DNA of 64,000 nt from Pedobacter panaciterrae (GCF_013204795.1 NZ_JABMKW010000018.1:310001-374000), one strand, 5' to 3'; counted from the stretch's first letter, positions 16,470-26,091 are shown. The notes: generated by a model from the letters alone, not told the origin. Numbers and translations: made by a program.

Positions 16470-18365
16470 TTATAGAGATAAATAAGTATACAATAACAAT
16501 GAGATGATTCCTACCACCATCATAAAAATATAAAACCCAACATTGCCGGATTGTATTAAACGCAAACCTTTACTGGCTTCGGTAGTTCCCCAGCCTAAGC
16601 TGTTTACAATACCATCAACGATCTTATTATCTACGATTTTGTAGAAGAATACTGAAATTGCATCCAAAGGTTTTCTAATTAATGCATCATATATCTCATC
16701 AACATAAAATTTATGGTAAGACAGGTTTGCCAGCACAGAACGTTTAGCTTCATCTGAAGCCGGTATGTGATTTTGTTTGATGTATTTGCCATATGCTATT
16801 GCAATAGAGATTAAAACACCAACCACAGAAACTGCCATAAGGATATATTCAGTAGCGTGATCCGGTGATTCCCCGGTATGCTTAATTACCGGAGAAAGCC
16901 AATGTGATAACCAATGATTTCCGCCCAAAGCCTCAGGCACACCAATGATACCACCAACGGCTGACAATACCGCCAACACGATCAAAGGAATTGTCATTGA
17001 TTTAGGTGATTCATGAATTTTTTCTTCGGCATGATGCGTTCCGCGATATTTACCGTAAAAAGTAAGGAACAACATCCTGAACATATAAAATGCAGTAAGA
17101 AACGCGCCAAATACTGCAATTCCCCACATTACTTTATCGTGCAGGTACACATGTGCCAAAATCTCGTCTTTAGAGAAGAATCCAGAAAAAGGAGGAAGCC
17201 CTGCTATAGCAATGGTACCAATAAGCATTGTGATAAAAGTTACAGGTAGTTTTTTACGTAAACCGCCCATATGTCTCATATCTTGTTCGTGATGTAAGGC
17301 ATGAATAACAGATCCTGCACACAAGAATAATAATGCTTTGAAGAATGCGTGAGTAATCACATGGAAGAAAGCTCCATTATATGCGCCAACACCTAAACCT
17401 AAAAACATGTATCCCAATTGTGATACAGTAGAATAAGCAAGTACTTTTTTGATATCTGTTTGCGTGAGTGCAATAATTGCCGCTACAATAGCGGTAGCAA
17501 GGCCAACGATGGCAATTACGTGTTGAATTAAAGGGGCCAAATCAAAGATCAGGTTAGATCTGGCGATCATATAGATACCGGCAGTAACCATGGTTGCGGC
17601 ATGTATTAAGGCTGAAACAGGTGTTGGTCCAGCCATCGCATCAGGTAACCAGGTAAAAAGAGGTAGCTGAGCAGATTTACCGCAGGCTCCGATAAATAAC
17701 AACAATGCGATAAGCGCTATGGTTGTGTTTCCAGGGAGCATATTAGCTGCCTGAGGAAATATTTTAGAAAACTCTACACTTCCGAAAGTAGTGAAGATAA
17801 AGAATACACCCAGCAAAAAGCCCAGATCACCGATACGGTTCATCACAAAAGCCTTTTTAGCTGCAGAAGCATAGCTACTATTTGTATACCAAAACCCGAT
17901 CAGAAGGTAAGAGCATAACCCAACCCCTTCCCATCCAATGAACATTACGATGTAGTTTGATCCCAATACCAGTAAAAGCATAAAAAAGATAAACAGGTTC
18001 AGGTAGCTAAAAAACTTACCGAATCCTTCATCGCTATGCATATATCCGATTGAGTAGATATGGATCAGAAACCCTACTCCGGTAACAATAAGTAGCATTA
18101 TAGCACTTAACGGGTCTACCAGAAAAGATACCGGAATATGTAACGCACCGGCATTTATCCAATCAAAAAGAAAAATTTCATGAGATTTATTTGCGTCTGC
18201 ACCTAAGGCCAGAAATATACCAACACTGATCGCAAAAGAAACAAAAATAACACTGCTTCCTATAAAACCAATAAGGCTTTTAGATAATGTGTTTCTTCCC
18301 AAGCCATTGATTATAAAACCAATCAGAGGAATCAACGGAACCAGCCAAACTAAATCTATTATCAT
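16470..18365 (-). CDS. nuoL: NADH-quinone oxidoreductase subunit L
   Basis: A 631-residue subunit at the far end of the complex I membrane arm. The N-terminal Oxidored_q1_N segment and the antiporter core are clear from FIGWEGVGLCSYLLIGFWY and PDAMAGPTPVSALIHAATM. The C-terminal extension (after about residue 500) fits the lateral helix and final membrane helix that distinguish NuoL from M and N. It is 19 bases downstream of nuoK. Confidence 0.97.
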   Translation of the reverse strand: MIIDLVWLVPLIPLIGFIINGLGRNTLSKSLIGFIGSSVIFVSFAISVGIFLALGADANKSHEIFLFDWINAGALHIPVSFLVDPLSAIMLLIVTGVGFLIHIYSIGYMHSDEGFGKFFSYLNLFIFFMLLLVLGSNYIVMFIGWEGVGLCSYLLIGFWYTNSSYASAAKKAFVMNRIGDLGFLLGVFFIFTTFGSVEFSKIFPQAANMLPGNTTIALIALLLFIGACGKSAQLPLFTWLPDAMAGPTPVSALIHAATMVTAGIYMIARSNLIFDLAPLIQHVIAIVGLATAIVAAIIALTQTDIKKVLAYSTVSQLGYMFLGLGVGAYNGAFFHVITHAFFKALLFLCAGSVIHALHHEQDMRHMGGLRKKLPVTFITMLIGTIAIAGLPPFSGFFSKDEILAHVYLHDKVMWGIAVFGAFLTAFYMFRMLFLTFYGKYRGTHHAEEKIHESPKSMTIPLIVLAVLSAVGGIIGVPEALGGNHWLSHWLSPVIKHTGESPDHATEYILMAVSVVGVLISIAIAYGKYIKQNHIPASDEAKRSVLANLSYHKFYVDEIYDALIRKPLDAISVFFYKIVDNKIVDGIVNSLGWGTTEASKGLRLIQSGNVGFYIFMMVVGIISLLLYTYLSL

Positions 18366-18384
18366 TTTTTATCTATACTTAATA

Positions 18385-18705
18385 TTACCACTTAAGGCGA
18401 TTCAACACATTAATATCTACTGACTGTGTATTTCTATACACCATCACAATAATACTTAAGCCCACCGCAACCTCTGCAGCGGCTAAAGCCATTATGAAAA
18501 ACACAAAAACCTGTCCGGATGGATCATTGTTATGCACTGAAAAAGCTGTTAGCAGCAAATTAACTGCATTCAGCATCAATTCAACCGACATAAATATAAC
18601 TATAGCGTTTCTGCGGGTTAATACTCCAATAACGCCAATGGTGAAAATAATAGCACTTAGCCAGATGTAGTGGTTAAGTGGTACGCCCTGCAATTGTTGA
18701 GTCAT
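18385..18705 (-). CDS. nuoK: NADH-quinone oxidoreductase subunit K
   Basis: A 106-residue three-helix subunit of complex I. The start is placed at ATG 18705 because GGAG lies about five bases upstream and the length then fits the family. An in-frame GTG at 18714, overlapping the nuoJ stop by one base, would add three residues (109 in total). SVELMLNAVNLLL carries the conserved membrane glutamate used in proton coupling. Confidence 0.94.
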   Translation of the reverse strand: MTQQLQGVPLNHYIWLSAIIFTIGVIGVLTRRNAIVIFMSVELMLNAVNLLLTAFSVHNNDPSGQVFVFFIMALAAAEVAVGLSIIVMVYRNTQSVDINVLNRLKW

Positions 18706-18713
18706 GTTCTCCA

Positions 18714-19211
18714 CTATACTTTTTCTTTTTTAGTTAACAATACTGCACCAACCATCGCAGAAAGCAATAAGATTGATGAAAGTTCAAACGGCAACATAAA
18801 AGGGCCGAACAATTCCTTGCCCAGATTTTTCAGTAAGCCCAAATTAGGATTTCTTAAAATCACCGGATCAGACACTGCAGTAGCCTTTAGGGATCCAACC
18901 AAAGTAACCACAAGACAGCATCCTGCGATCACACCGACAACTTTTACTGCTCCTGATTTTAACGGCTCGTTATCCTTATTGAGGTTCAGTAACATCAGCA
19001 CAAAAAGGAATAGAACCATAATTGCACCCATGTAAACAATGAAATTTACCACAGCCAAAAACTGTGCGTTTAACAGAATGTAGTGAACCGTAAATGTGAA
19101 GAATGTAACAATCAGATAAAGCACACTATGCACCGGGTTTTTTGAAAAAATAACCATCAGTGAAAAGATCACGCTTAATGTTGCTACGAAATAGAATACT
19201 GAAGTACCCAT
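18714..19211 (-). CDS. nuoJ: NADH-quinone oxidoreductase subunit J
   Basis: A 165-residue five-helix complex I subunit. FSKNPVHSVLYLIVTFFTF and AVVNFIVYMGAIMVLFLFVL are characteristic of NuoJ. It sits between nuoI (59 bases upstream) and nuoK (adjacent, overlapping if the GTG start of nuoK were used). The 59-base gap before it holds no obvious signal. Confidence 0.96.
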   Translation of the reverse strand: MGTSVFYFVATLSVIFSLMVIFSKNPVHSVLYLIVTFFTFTVHYILLNAQFLAVVNFIVYMGAIMVLFLFVLMLLNLNKDNEPLKSGAVKVVGVIAGCCLVVTLVGSLKATAVSDPVILRNPNLGLLKNLGKELFGPFMLPFELSSILLLSAMVGAVLLTKKEKV

Positions 19212-19270
19212 TATCTATGTTTAAACTGTTTATATTAAAAGGCCCTTAACAGGCATTGTATACTAAATTA

Positions 19271-19768
19271 CTATTTATTCAATGGTTGCTCTACCAATTT
19301 ATCCTTCCCGTAAATAAAATCTTTACGAAGATAATCGGCAGGTACGATTGGGCCATCCAGGTAGATTGCTTCTTTTGGACAGGCTTCTTCACATAAACCA
19401 CAGAAAATGCAGCGCAACATATTAATTTCATATACTGCAGCATACTTCTCTTCCCTATAGAGTTCCTTTTCTTCAGGCTTGCGTTCTGCAGCAATCATAG
19501 TGATTGCTTCAGCCGGGCAGGACAGCGCACACAACCCACAAGCAGTACAACGCTCTCTTCCCTGCTCATCTCTTTTCAAAGAATGCATCCCTCTAAAGTT
19601 GGTTGAGAATTCTCTTTCAACTTCAGGGTATCTTATGGTAGCCTCTTTTTTAAATAGGTGGCTAATTGTAACAGACAAACCTTTGGCTATTGCAGGCAGA
19701 TACATTCGTTCTGCAAACGTTAATGGTTTTTGTTCTAATACTTTCTTTTTACTGGTTAATGGTTCCAT
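19271..19768 (-). CDS. nuoI: NADH-quinone oxidoreductase subunit I (8Fe ferredoxin-like)
   Basis: A 165-residue subunit with two 4Fe-4S motifs, C-x2-C-x2-C-x3-C at Cys74/77/80/84 (CTACGLCALSCP) and Cys120/123/126/130 (CIFCGLCEEACP). These bind clusters N6a and N6b, which pass electrons from NuoG toward NuoB. The N-terminal helix region (about 20-45) lies against the membrane arm. It is 36 bases downstream of nuoH. Confidence 0.97.
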   Translation of the reverse strand: MEPLTSKKKVLEQKPLTFAERMYLPAIAKGLSVTISHLFKKEATIRYPEVEREFSTNFRGMHSLKRDEQGRERCTACGLCALSCPAEAITMIAAERKPEEKELYREEKYAAVYEINMLRCIFCGLCEEACPKEAIYLDGPIVPADYLRKDFIYGKDKLVEQPLNK

Positions 19769-19804
19769 TAAACCTCCTTATTATTTATCCGCTAGTGCGG
19801 GTAG

Positions 19805-20842
19805 TTAAAACTTTTCAATTATTGCAATCACAATTCCTGTGATAATGATGTTAGCGATAGCCAAAGGAATTAAACCCTTCCAGCCAAGGTGCATCAATTG
19901 ATCATAGCGGAAACGAGGGATTGTCCAGCGTACCCACATAAAGAAAAATATGAATGCGAATATTTTTATAAAAAATACAAACGTTCCAATCAGAGGACCA
20001 ATAACCGGTCCTGTATGTAACAATACCCAATCCATACCCGGATAGTTATATCCTCCAAAATAAAGCGTAGCCATAACTGCTGATGACACAAACATATTGA
20101 TGTATTCAGCAAATAGATAGAAGCCCAGTTTCATTGAAGAATACTCCGTATGATAACCACCAATCAGCTCGGTTTCACACTCCGGCAAATCAAAAGGAGC
20201 CCTATTGGTTTCTGCAAAGGCACAAACCATAAAAATGACAAACCCTAAGGGCTGGTAAAGTATATTCCAGTGCCAGCCATGTTGTTGTTCCACAATCTCT
20301 TTAAGACTCATTGTTCCTGTAACGAGCAACAAAGCAATAATAGATAAGCCCATAGCGATCTCATAGCTGATATTTTGCGATGCCGCACGAATGGCACTTA
20401 ACAATGAGTATTTATTATTTGATGCCCAGCCACCGATCATTACTCCGTAAACACCTAGTGAAACCACACCAAAGATGTATAAAATACCTACATTGATATC
20501 CGTTACCTGCAATGGAATAACACGATCTCCGATGGTTATATTGCTGCCCCATGGAATAACTGCTGTTCCAATACAAGCGGTAAGCATGGCCAATCCCGGT
20601 CCTACCATAAATAACCACTTACTGGCGTTTGAAGGAATAATCTCTTCCTTCATGAACATTTTAACCCCATCAGCCAATGGCTGAAGTATCCCAAAAGGCC
20701 CTGCTCTGTCTGGTCCAAGCCTGTCCTGTAAAAAGGCAGCAACTTTCCGCTCAGCATAAGTAGAGTACATAGCAATCAATAAACTGATACCAAATATGAT
20801 GGCAACCAGTACAAATTTTTCTATTACAAAAGCTATATCCAT
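19805..20842 (-). CDS. nuoH: NADH-quinone oxidoreductase subunit H
   Basis: A 345-residue membrane subunit that forms much of the quinone chamber. The signature ETELIGGYHTEYSSMK is present, together with QDRLGPDRAGPFGILQPLAD near the N-terminus. There are about eight to nine transmembrane helices. Its ATG overlaps the nuoG stop by one base (TAATG), which suggests translational coupling. Confidence 0.97.
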   Translation of the reverse strand: MDIAFVIEKFVLVAIIFGISLLIAMYSTYAERKVAAFLQDRLGPDRAGPFGILQPLADGVKMFMKEEIIPSNASKWLFMVGPGLAMLTACIGTAVIPWGSNITIGDRVIPLQVTDINVGILYIFGVVSLGVYGVMIGGWASNNKYSLLSAIRAASQNISYEIAMGLSIIALLLVTGTMSLKEIVEQQHGWHWNILYQPLGFVIFMVCAFAETNRAPFDLPECETELIGGYHTEYSSMKLGFYLFAEYINMFVSSAVMATLYFGGYNYPGMDWVLLHTGPVIGPLIGTFVFFIKIFAFIFFFMWVRWTIPRFRYDQLMHLGWKGLIPLAIANIIITGIVIAIIEKF

Positions 20843-21846
20843 TAGAATTTGGTTGTTTTTTCTAGTTCTACTTTATTTGCCTGTTGTAATTGAGGATTGT
20901 TTTGAATAACAGGCAAAGGCTTTAAGGTTTCATAATGGTTAGAAGCAATAACGGAAGTATCGCTAATATGAGTGGGATGCTCAATTACCCAATCAGCCGT
21001 TTTCTTTTTATCGAAGCGGCAGGTATTGCAGATAAATTCTTCCACCTCACCATAAATATCTTTACGTGCTGTAACCCTTAGCACATCTTCTCCCTTATAC
21101 CATAAAGTAACTTTACCACTGCATGTAGGACAATCTCTGTGTGCGTCAATTGGCTTGGTAAACCAAACACGATTTTTAAATCTGAATGTTTTATCGGTTA
21201 ATGCTCCAACAGGGCATACGTCAATCACGTTTCCGGAAAAATCATTATCTACAGCTGTTTGTATATAGGTAGAAATTTCTGAGTGATCACCTCTATTTAA
21301 AATACCATGTACACGTTTGTTTGTAATCTGGTCGGCAGTAAATACGCAACGATAGCATAAAATACATCTGTTCATATGTAACTGGATCTTATCTCCAATA
21401 TCGATACGTTCAAAAGTTCTGCGCTCAAATTCATATCTGGTTTTCTGCAAACCGTGCTCATATCCAAGATTCTGAAGGTCACATTCTCCGGCCTGATCAC
21501 AAACAGGGCAGTCTAAAGGATGGTTGATCAGTAGCATTTCTACTACACCGCTTCGCGCTTCAATAACTTCCGGAGAAGTGATATTTTGAACCTCCATGCC
21601 ATCCATAACTGTTGTACGGCATGATGCTACCAACTTTGGCATTGGCCTGGGATCTTTCTCAGACCCCTTGCTAACTTTAACAATACAAGTACGGCATTTT
21701 CCTCCGCTACCTTCTAATTTGGAATAATAGCACATTGCAGGAGGCACTATATCACCACCTATTTGCCTTGCAGCATTTAGAATAGTTGTGCCGGGTGCTA
21801 CTTCTACTGTTATCCCGTCTATGGTTACCTTAACTTTGTCACTCAT
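20842..21846 (-). CDS. nuoG: NADH-quinone oxidoreductase subunit G, short Bacteroidota form
   Basis: A 334-residue 2Fe-2S/4Fe-4S protein. The N-terminal ferredoxin domain has the 2Fe-2S cysteines (CYYSKLEGSGGKCRTC, then SCRT). NHPLDCPVCDQAGECDL gives the His/Cys ligands of N5, and CILCYRC with DVCPVG supplies N4. A further C-x2-C pair of pairs (CPTC and CNTC, near residues 240-275) matches the start of the molybdopterin-oxidoreductase-fold region, but the rest of that large domain (some 400-500 residues in E. coli NuoG) is absent. This truncation is usual for the phylum and is not a frameshift: the reading frame ends cleanly, overlapping nuoH by one base. Confidence 0.92.
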   Translation of the reverse strand: MSDKVKVTIDGITVEVAPGTTILNAARQIGGDIVPPAMCYYSKLEGSGGKCRTCIVKVSKGSEKDPRPMPKLVASCRTTVMDGMEVQNITSPEVIEARSGVVEMLLINHPLDCPVCDQAGECDLQNLGYEHGLQKTRYEFERRTFERIDIGDKIQLHMNRCILCYRCVFTADQITNKRVHGILNRGDHSEISTYIQTAVDNDFSGNVIDVCPVGALTDKTFRFKNRVWFTKPIDAHRDCPTCSGKVTLWYKGEDVLRVTARKDIYGEVEEFICNTCRFDKKKTADWVIEHPTHISDTSVIASNHYETLKPLPVIQNNPQLQQANKVELEKTTKF

Positions 21847-21851
21847 GATTG

Positions 21852-23219
21852 TTAATTTCCTGTCGTAACTTCTGCTTTCGCAATAGGCTCAGCATAATTT
21901 GCCAAACCATAATTAGTATCTAAACATTTGATTGGCTCTTTAACATGCCATTCAAACTCATCTCTGAAATGTCTGATTGCACTTGCAACCGGCCATGCTG
22001 CCGCATCGCCTAAAGGACAGATTGTGTTTCCTTCAATCTTTTTAGAAACATCAACCAATAGGTCAATATCGCTCATTTTACCATGGCCATACTCTATTCT
22101 GTGCAGCACTTTTTCCATCCATCCTGTTCCTTCTCTACAAGGAGAGCATTGTCCACAGCTTTCATGATGATAAAAACGAGCGAAGTTCCAGGTGTTTCTA
22201 ACAATACACTGATCTTCATCAAATGCGATAAAACCGCCAGAACCCATCATTGATCCAGTAGCAAAACCACCTTCTGACAACGATTCATAGCTCATTAATC
22301 TTGGTTCGCCATTCGCTAACTTCAGGGTAAGATTTGCGGGTAAGATAGGAACAGATGATCCCCCGGCTACAGTAGCCTTTAATCTTTTACCGTTTGCGAT
22401 ACCTCCGCAATATTCATCAGAATAAATAAACTCTTCTACAGGCAATCCCAGATCTATTTCATATACACCTGGTCTCACTAAGTTACCAGAAGCTGAAATC
22501 AGTTTAGTTCCTGTACTTCTGCCGATTCCTATTTTGGCATACTCATCACCACCATCGTTAATGATAGGCACAGTCGCCGCAATAGACTCCACATTGTTTA
22601 CTACAGTTGGACATCCGTAAAGCCCTGCAATTGCAGGAAAAGGAGGTTTAATCCTGGGATTTCCTCTTTTACCTTCTAAAGACTCCAATAATGCGGTTTC
22701 TTCTCCACAAATATATGCACCGCCACCTGGTTGAACATATAGTTCCAAATCATAGCCGGTTCCTAAAATATTCTTTCCTAAAAACCCAGCATGCTTTGCT
22801 TCTGCAATTGCTTTTTCCAGTATTCTAATCTGGGGCATCATCTCACCTCTTACATAAATGTAAGAGGTATTAGCACCCAGCGCAAAACTTGAAACGATCA
22901 TTCCCTCAATAAGTGCATGAGGGATATGGGTCATCAGATAACGATCTTTAAAAGTTCCTGGCTCAGACTCGTCTGCATTACAAACTAAATATCTTGCTAC
23001 GCCTTCAGGTTTCGCCAAAAAACTCCATTTCATTCCCGTAGGGAATCCTGCACCGCCACGTCCACGTAATCCAGACTTCTTAACTTCTTCCACTACTTCA
23101 TCAGGAGTCAAAGTTTTTAAGGCCTTTTCTACGGCACGATAACCGCCTTTTTGGCGATAAACATCAAATGTATTGATGCCTGGTACGTTTATGTGTTCTA
23201 ATAATAGTTTACGGGCCAT
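21852..23219 (-). CDS. nuoF: NADH-quinone oxidoreductase subunit F (NADH/FMN)
   Basis: A 455-residue subunit that binds NADH, FMN and cluster N3. RGRGGAGFPTGMKW forms the nucleotide-binding glycine-rich loop, EETALLESLEGKRGNPR lies in the FMN-binding region, and SCGQCSPCREG plus TICPLGDAAAWP supply the four cysteines of the 4Fe-4S cluster. The SLBB and C-terminal helical domains are in the expected order. It abuts nuoE with a one-base overlap. Confidence 0.97.
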   Translation of the reverse strand: MARKLLLEHINVPGINTFDVYRQKGGYRAVEKALKTLTPDEVVEEVKKSGLRGRGGAGFPTGMKWSFLAKPEGVARYLVCNADESEPGTFKDRYLMTHIPHALIEGMIVSSFALGANTSYIYVRGEMMPQIRILEKAIAEAKHAGFLGKNILGTGYDLELYVQPGGGAYICGEETALLESLEGKRGNPRIKPPFPAIAGLYGCPTVVNNVESIAATVPIINDGGDEYAKIGIGRSTGTKLISASGNLVRPGVYEIDLGLPVEEFIYSDEYCGGIANGKRLKATVAGGSSVPILPANLTLKLANGEPRLMSYESLSEGGFATGSMMGSGGFIAFDEDQCIVRNTWNFARFYHHESCGQCSPCREGTGWMEKVLHRIEYGHGKMSDIDLLVDVSKKIEGNTICPLGDAAAWPVASAIRHFRDEFEWHVKEPIKCLDTNYGLANYAEPIAKAEVTTGN

Positions 23220-23731
23220 TATTTCTTGCGTAAATCTTGTATCAACTCGTCAACCTTTTGTTCATTAAGGTTTTCGTAAAATGTATATTCCGGACCGATC
23301 TGTAATACCGGGCCATATCCACAGGCAGCTAAACACTCTACACCTCTCCAGCTAAACAAGCCATCAGGTGTAACCTCCCCTTCTTTAACGCCTAGATTTT
23401 GTTCTATATGGTTCATCAGCTTCTCAGCACCCACTAAACAACAAGGGCCGGTTCTGCATACTTCCAGAACATACTTACCCTGAGGTTTTAAAAAATACAT
23501 GCTGTAAAACGAAGCTACTTCATATACCTCAATGTTCTGGATATCCAGATAAGCAGCAACTTTATCCATTGCATCCGGGCTTAACCAGCCTAATTCAGCC
23601 TGAACCTCATGAAGCATCGGCAATAAAGCAGATTTATGTTTACCCTTCGGGTATCTGCTAATTATCTCATCAAACTTCTCTTTTAAAGCTGATGAAAACT
23701 CTACAGGTTGTTGTTGTTCTACTTTAAGCAT
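23219..23731 (-). CDS. nuoE: NADH-quinone oxidoreductase subunit E
   Basis: A 170-residue thioredoxin-like 2Fe-2S subunit. The ligands are Cys92 and Cys97 (CRTGPC) and Cys133 and Cys137 (CLAAC), binding cluster N1a. An N-terminal helical bundle (about 12-80) precedes the ferredoxin fold. Its start overlaps the end of nuoD by 8 bases, and its stop overlaps nuoF. Confidence 0.96.
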   Translation of the reverse strand: MLKVEQQQPVEFSSALKEKFDEIISRYPKGKHKSALLPMLHEVQAELGWLSPDAMDKVAAYLDIQNIEVYEVASFYSMYFLKPQGKYVLEVCRTGPCCLVGAEKLMNHIEQNLGVKEGEVTPDGLFSWRGVECLAACGYGPVLQIGPEYTFYENLNEQKVDELIQDLRKK

Positions 23732-24932
23732 CTAATTCTCCTGCAATAATGTTCATACTACTCATGTTGATAATGGCATCTGACAGCAGCATGCCTTTAC
23801 TCATTGGTGCAAACATTTGGTAATTAATAAAACTAGGTCTTCTGAAGTGTAAACGATATGGCGTTCTTCCTCCATCATTGATTAAATAGAAGCCCAACTC
23901 ACCATTACCACCTTCAACTGAATGATATACTTCAGCTTTAGGAGCATCAATTTCGCCCATCACGATTTTAAAATGATAGATTAAAGCTTCCATGTTATTA
24001 TAAACTTCTTCCTTAGCAGGCAAATAGAATTCAGGTACATCCGCATGGAAAATACCTGCCGGTTCGTGCTTTAATTTTTCTAAAGCCTGTTCGATTAACC
24101 TAACACTTTGCCACATTTCTTCATTCCGAACAAGATAACGGTCATAAATATCACCACTTGTTCCTACCGGAACTTCAAAATCAAAATCTTCATATGACGA
24201 ATATGGATCACTCACGCGAACGTCATAGTCAACTCCAGCTGAACGCAACAGCGGTCCGGTCCATCCATAATCCAGTGCCTGTTCCGCTGATACCGCTGCA
24301 ACTTTCGCTGTACGGTCAATAAAAATACGGTTACGGTTAAGCAAGCTTTCAAATTCTCTTAGTGCTACGGGGAACTCTTTCAAAAACTTATTGATTTTGG
24401 CAAAGGCAATTTCATTAAAGTCTCTTTCGAAGCCTCCAATACGACCAATATTGGTCGTTAATCTTGCACCACAAATCTCTTCATAGATCTCATAAATATG
24501 TTCTCTGAATTGAAATAAATATAAGAATGTGGTTGTTGCGCCTGTATCCTGAGCAATAATGGTATTACAGATAATGTGATCTGAAATACGTGCCAATTCC
24601 ATAATAATTACCCTTAAGTAATCCACACGCTTTGGCATTTTAATATTCAATAACTTCTCTACAGTCATGTGCCATCCCATATTATTTATGGGAGAAGAGC
24701 AGTAGTTTAACCGATCTGTTAAAGGAGTAATTTGATAGAATGGGCGATGTTCCGCAATTTTTTCAAAAGCACGGTGAATGTACCCAATAGTAGATACACC
24801 ACTAACGATGCGCTCACCATCCAATTGAATTACATTCTGAAAAACACCATGTGTTGCAGGGTGAGTTGGACCTAAATTTAAGGTTACCAATTCATTCTGT
24901 GGGTCGTTATCTGTATATACCGGTTGATTCAT
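23724..24932 (-). CDS. nuoD: NADH-quinone oxidoreductase subunit D
   Basis: A 402-residue subunit related to the large subunit of NiFe hydrogenases; it shapes the quinone site together with NuoB and NuoH. LNLGPTHPATHGVF near the N-terminus holds the conserved histidines of the quinone-binding loop, and GRIGGFERDF follows. The hydrogenase metal cysteines are absent, as expected. nuoC and nuoD are separate genes here, 6 bases apart. Confidence 0.97.
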   Translation of the reverse strand: MNQPVYTDNDPQNELVTLNLGPTHPATHGVFQNVIQLDGERIVSGVSTIGYIHRAFEKIAEHRPFYQITPLTDRLNYCSSPINNMGWHMTVEKLLNIKMPKRVDYLRVIIMELARISDHIICNTIIAQDTGATTTFLYLFQFREHIYEIYEEICGARLTTNIGRIGGFERDFNEIAFAKINKFLKEFPVALREFESLLNRNRIFIDRTAKVAAVSAEQALDYGWTGPLLRSAGVDYDVRVSDPYSSYEDFDFEVPVGTSGDIYDRYLVRNEEMWQSVRLIEQALEKLKHEPAGIFHADVPEFYLPAKEEVYNNMEALIYHFKIVMGEIDAPKAEVYHSVEGGNGELGFYLINDGGRTPYRLHFRRPSFINYQMFAPMSKGMLLSDAIINMSSMNIIAGELDA

Positions 24933-24938
24933 TTTTTC

Positions 24939-25442
24939 TTATCTACCAAAGTATTCGTCTTTTTTATCTACTCTGTTCGGATCTTCCAAAGGATATTGTT
25001 TTAACATGGGATGCACACCTAGCTCGTCCATATTCAATATTCTTCTCAAATCCGGATGGCCTTCAAACTTTACTCCAAACAAGTCATAAGTTTCTCTTTC
25101 CATCCAATTAGCTGCATTCCATAAGGTTGTAGCGGTTGGGATTTCAGGATGATGCTCATCAATGAAAACCTTAACCCTAATCCTGATTTTGTTCACCATA
25201 CTGTGTAAATGGTAAACTACAGCAATGCCATGCTTTTTCTCAGGATAATGTACTGCAGTAATATCGGTAAGAAAGTTAAAGCTAGCTAGCGTATTTTGTT
25301 TAAGAAATGCCAGAACATTAATAATAACATCCTTTGTGGTTTCAAAAGTAAGCAAGCCATAAGGCTCATTAATTCCAACTATTTTTTCACCGAACTTTTC
25401 AGTCAGTTGTTGTATTAATTCCTGATTAGTAACCTCTGCCAT
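24939..25442 (-). CDS. nuoC: NADH-quinone oxidoreductase subunit C
   Basis: A 167-residue 30-kDa-type peripheral subunit. The family signature ERETYDLFGVKFEGHPDL is present near residues 115-132. It has no redox centre and stabilises the hydrophilic arm. Its start codon shares one base with the nuoB stop. Confidence 0.96.
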   Translation of the reverse strand: MAEVTNQELIQQLTEKFGEKIVGINEPYGLLTFETTKDVIINVLAFLKQNTLASFNFLTDITAVHYPEKKHGIAVVYHLHSMVNKIRIRVKVFIDEHHPEIPTATTLWNAANWMERETYDLFGVKFEGHPDLRRILNMDELGVHPMLKQYPLEDPNRVDKKDEYFGR

Positions 25443-25984
25443 TAGTCAATTCCGTATGAAGCCAACATTTCTCTATATTGATCTGAATTTCTTCTTCTTG
25501 AAGATTCATTCCTAACCAATTCCTGAATTTTACCAAAACCATCCAATATAGCTTCTGGTCTTGGTGGACATCCTGGCACATATACATCGACCGGAATAAT
25601 TTCATCTATTCCCTGTAAAACAGAATAAGTATCGAATATACCTCCACTGGATGCACAAGCGCCAACAGCCATCACCCAACGGGGTTCAGCCATCTGCAAA
25701 TATACCTGTTTAAGAACCGGGCTCATTTTCTTAGCTATGGTTCCCATTACCATTAATAAATCTGCCTGACGGGGAGAAAAGCTTAAACGCTCAGATCCGA
25801 ATCGGCCAAAGTCATAATGAGATCCCATGGTGGCCATAAACTCAATACCACAGCAAGAAGTGGCAAATGGTAAGGGCCATAATGAATGGGAACGGGCCAG
25901 GCCGATAACCTTGTCTAAGGAGGTAGCAAAAAAACCAGATCCTTCTATGCCTGGAGGCGCGTCTACTATATTGATGTTACTCAT
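25442..25984 (-). CDS. nuoB: NADH-quinone oxidoreductase subunit B (N2 cluster)
   Basis: A 180-residue subunit that carries cluster N2, the last iron-sulfur centre before quinone. The ligands are the tandem Cys44-Cys45 (SCCGIEFMA), Cys110 (GACASSGG) and Cys139 (VPGCPPRPE); the spacing equals that of E. coli NuoB with a constant offset. The 107-base gap between nuoA and this gene contains a strong hairpin (see 26001-26025) directly upstream of the start. Confidence 0.97.
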   Translation of the reverse strand: MSNINIVDAPPGIEGSGFFATSLDKVIGLARSHSLWPLPFATSCCGIEFMATMGSHYDFGRFGSERLSFSPRQADLLMVMGTIAKKMSPVLKQVYLQMAEPRWVMAVGACASSGGIFDTYSVLQGIDEIIPVDVYVPGCPPRPEAILDGFGKIQELVRNESSRRRNSDQYREMLASYGID

Positions 25985-25985
25985 G

Positions 25986-26025
25986 ATACAAAACGAAAAA
26001 GGTTCATTCCTTTAAAGAATGAACC
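25986..26025 (-). terminator. hairpin plus T-run between nuoA and nuoB (possible attenuator)
   Basis: On the minus strand GGTTCATTC, a 7-base loop and GAATGAACC form a perfect 9-bp stem (26025 to 26001), followed by TTTTTCGTTTTG and then the nuoB start. This has the form of an intrinsic terminator inside the operon. A TAGATTTG element (26034 to 26027, TAnnTTTG type) lies just upstream, so the hairpin could instead be the 5' end of a separate nuoB-N transcript. Confidence 0.5.
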
Positions 26026-26091
26026 ACAAATCTACAATTTTTTAAAAGCAAATGAATTAAGTTGAGGGCATTTAGAAACAATCTAAATAAC

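Noticed and set aside
18670..19035. A 121-residue plus-strand frame
   Set aside because: It is antisense to nuoJ and the start of nuoK, and the composition is not protein-like.
20842..21846. Frameshift or truncation of nuoG
   Set aside because: The short form is normal for Bacteroidota, and its stop overlaps the nuoH start cleanly.
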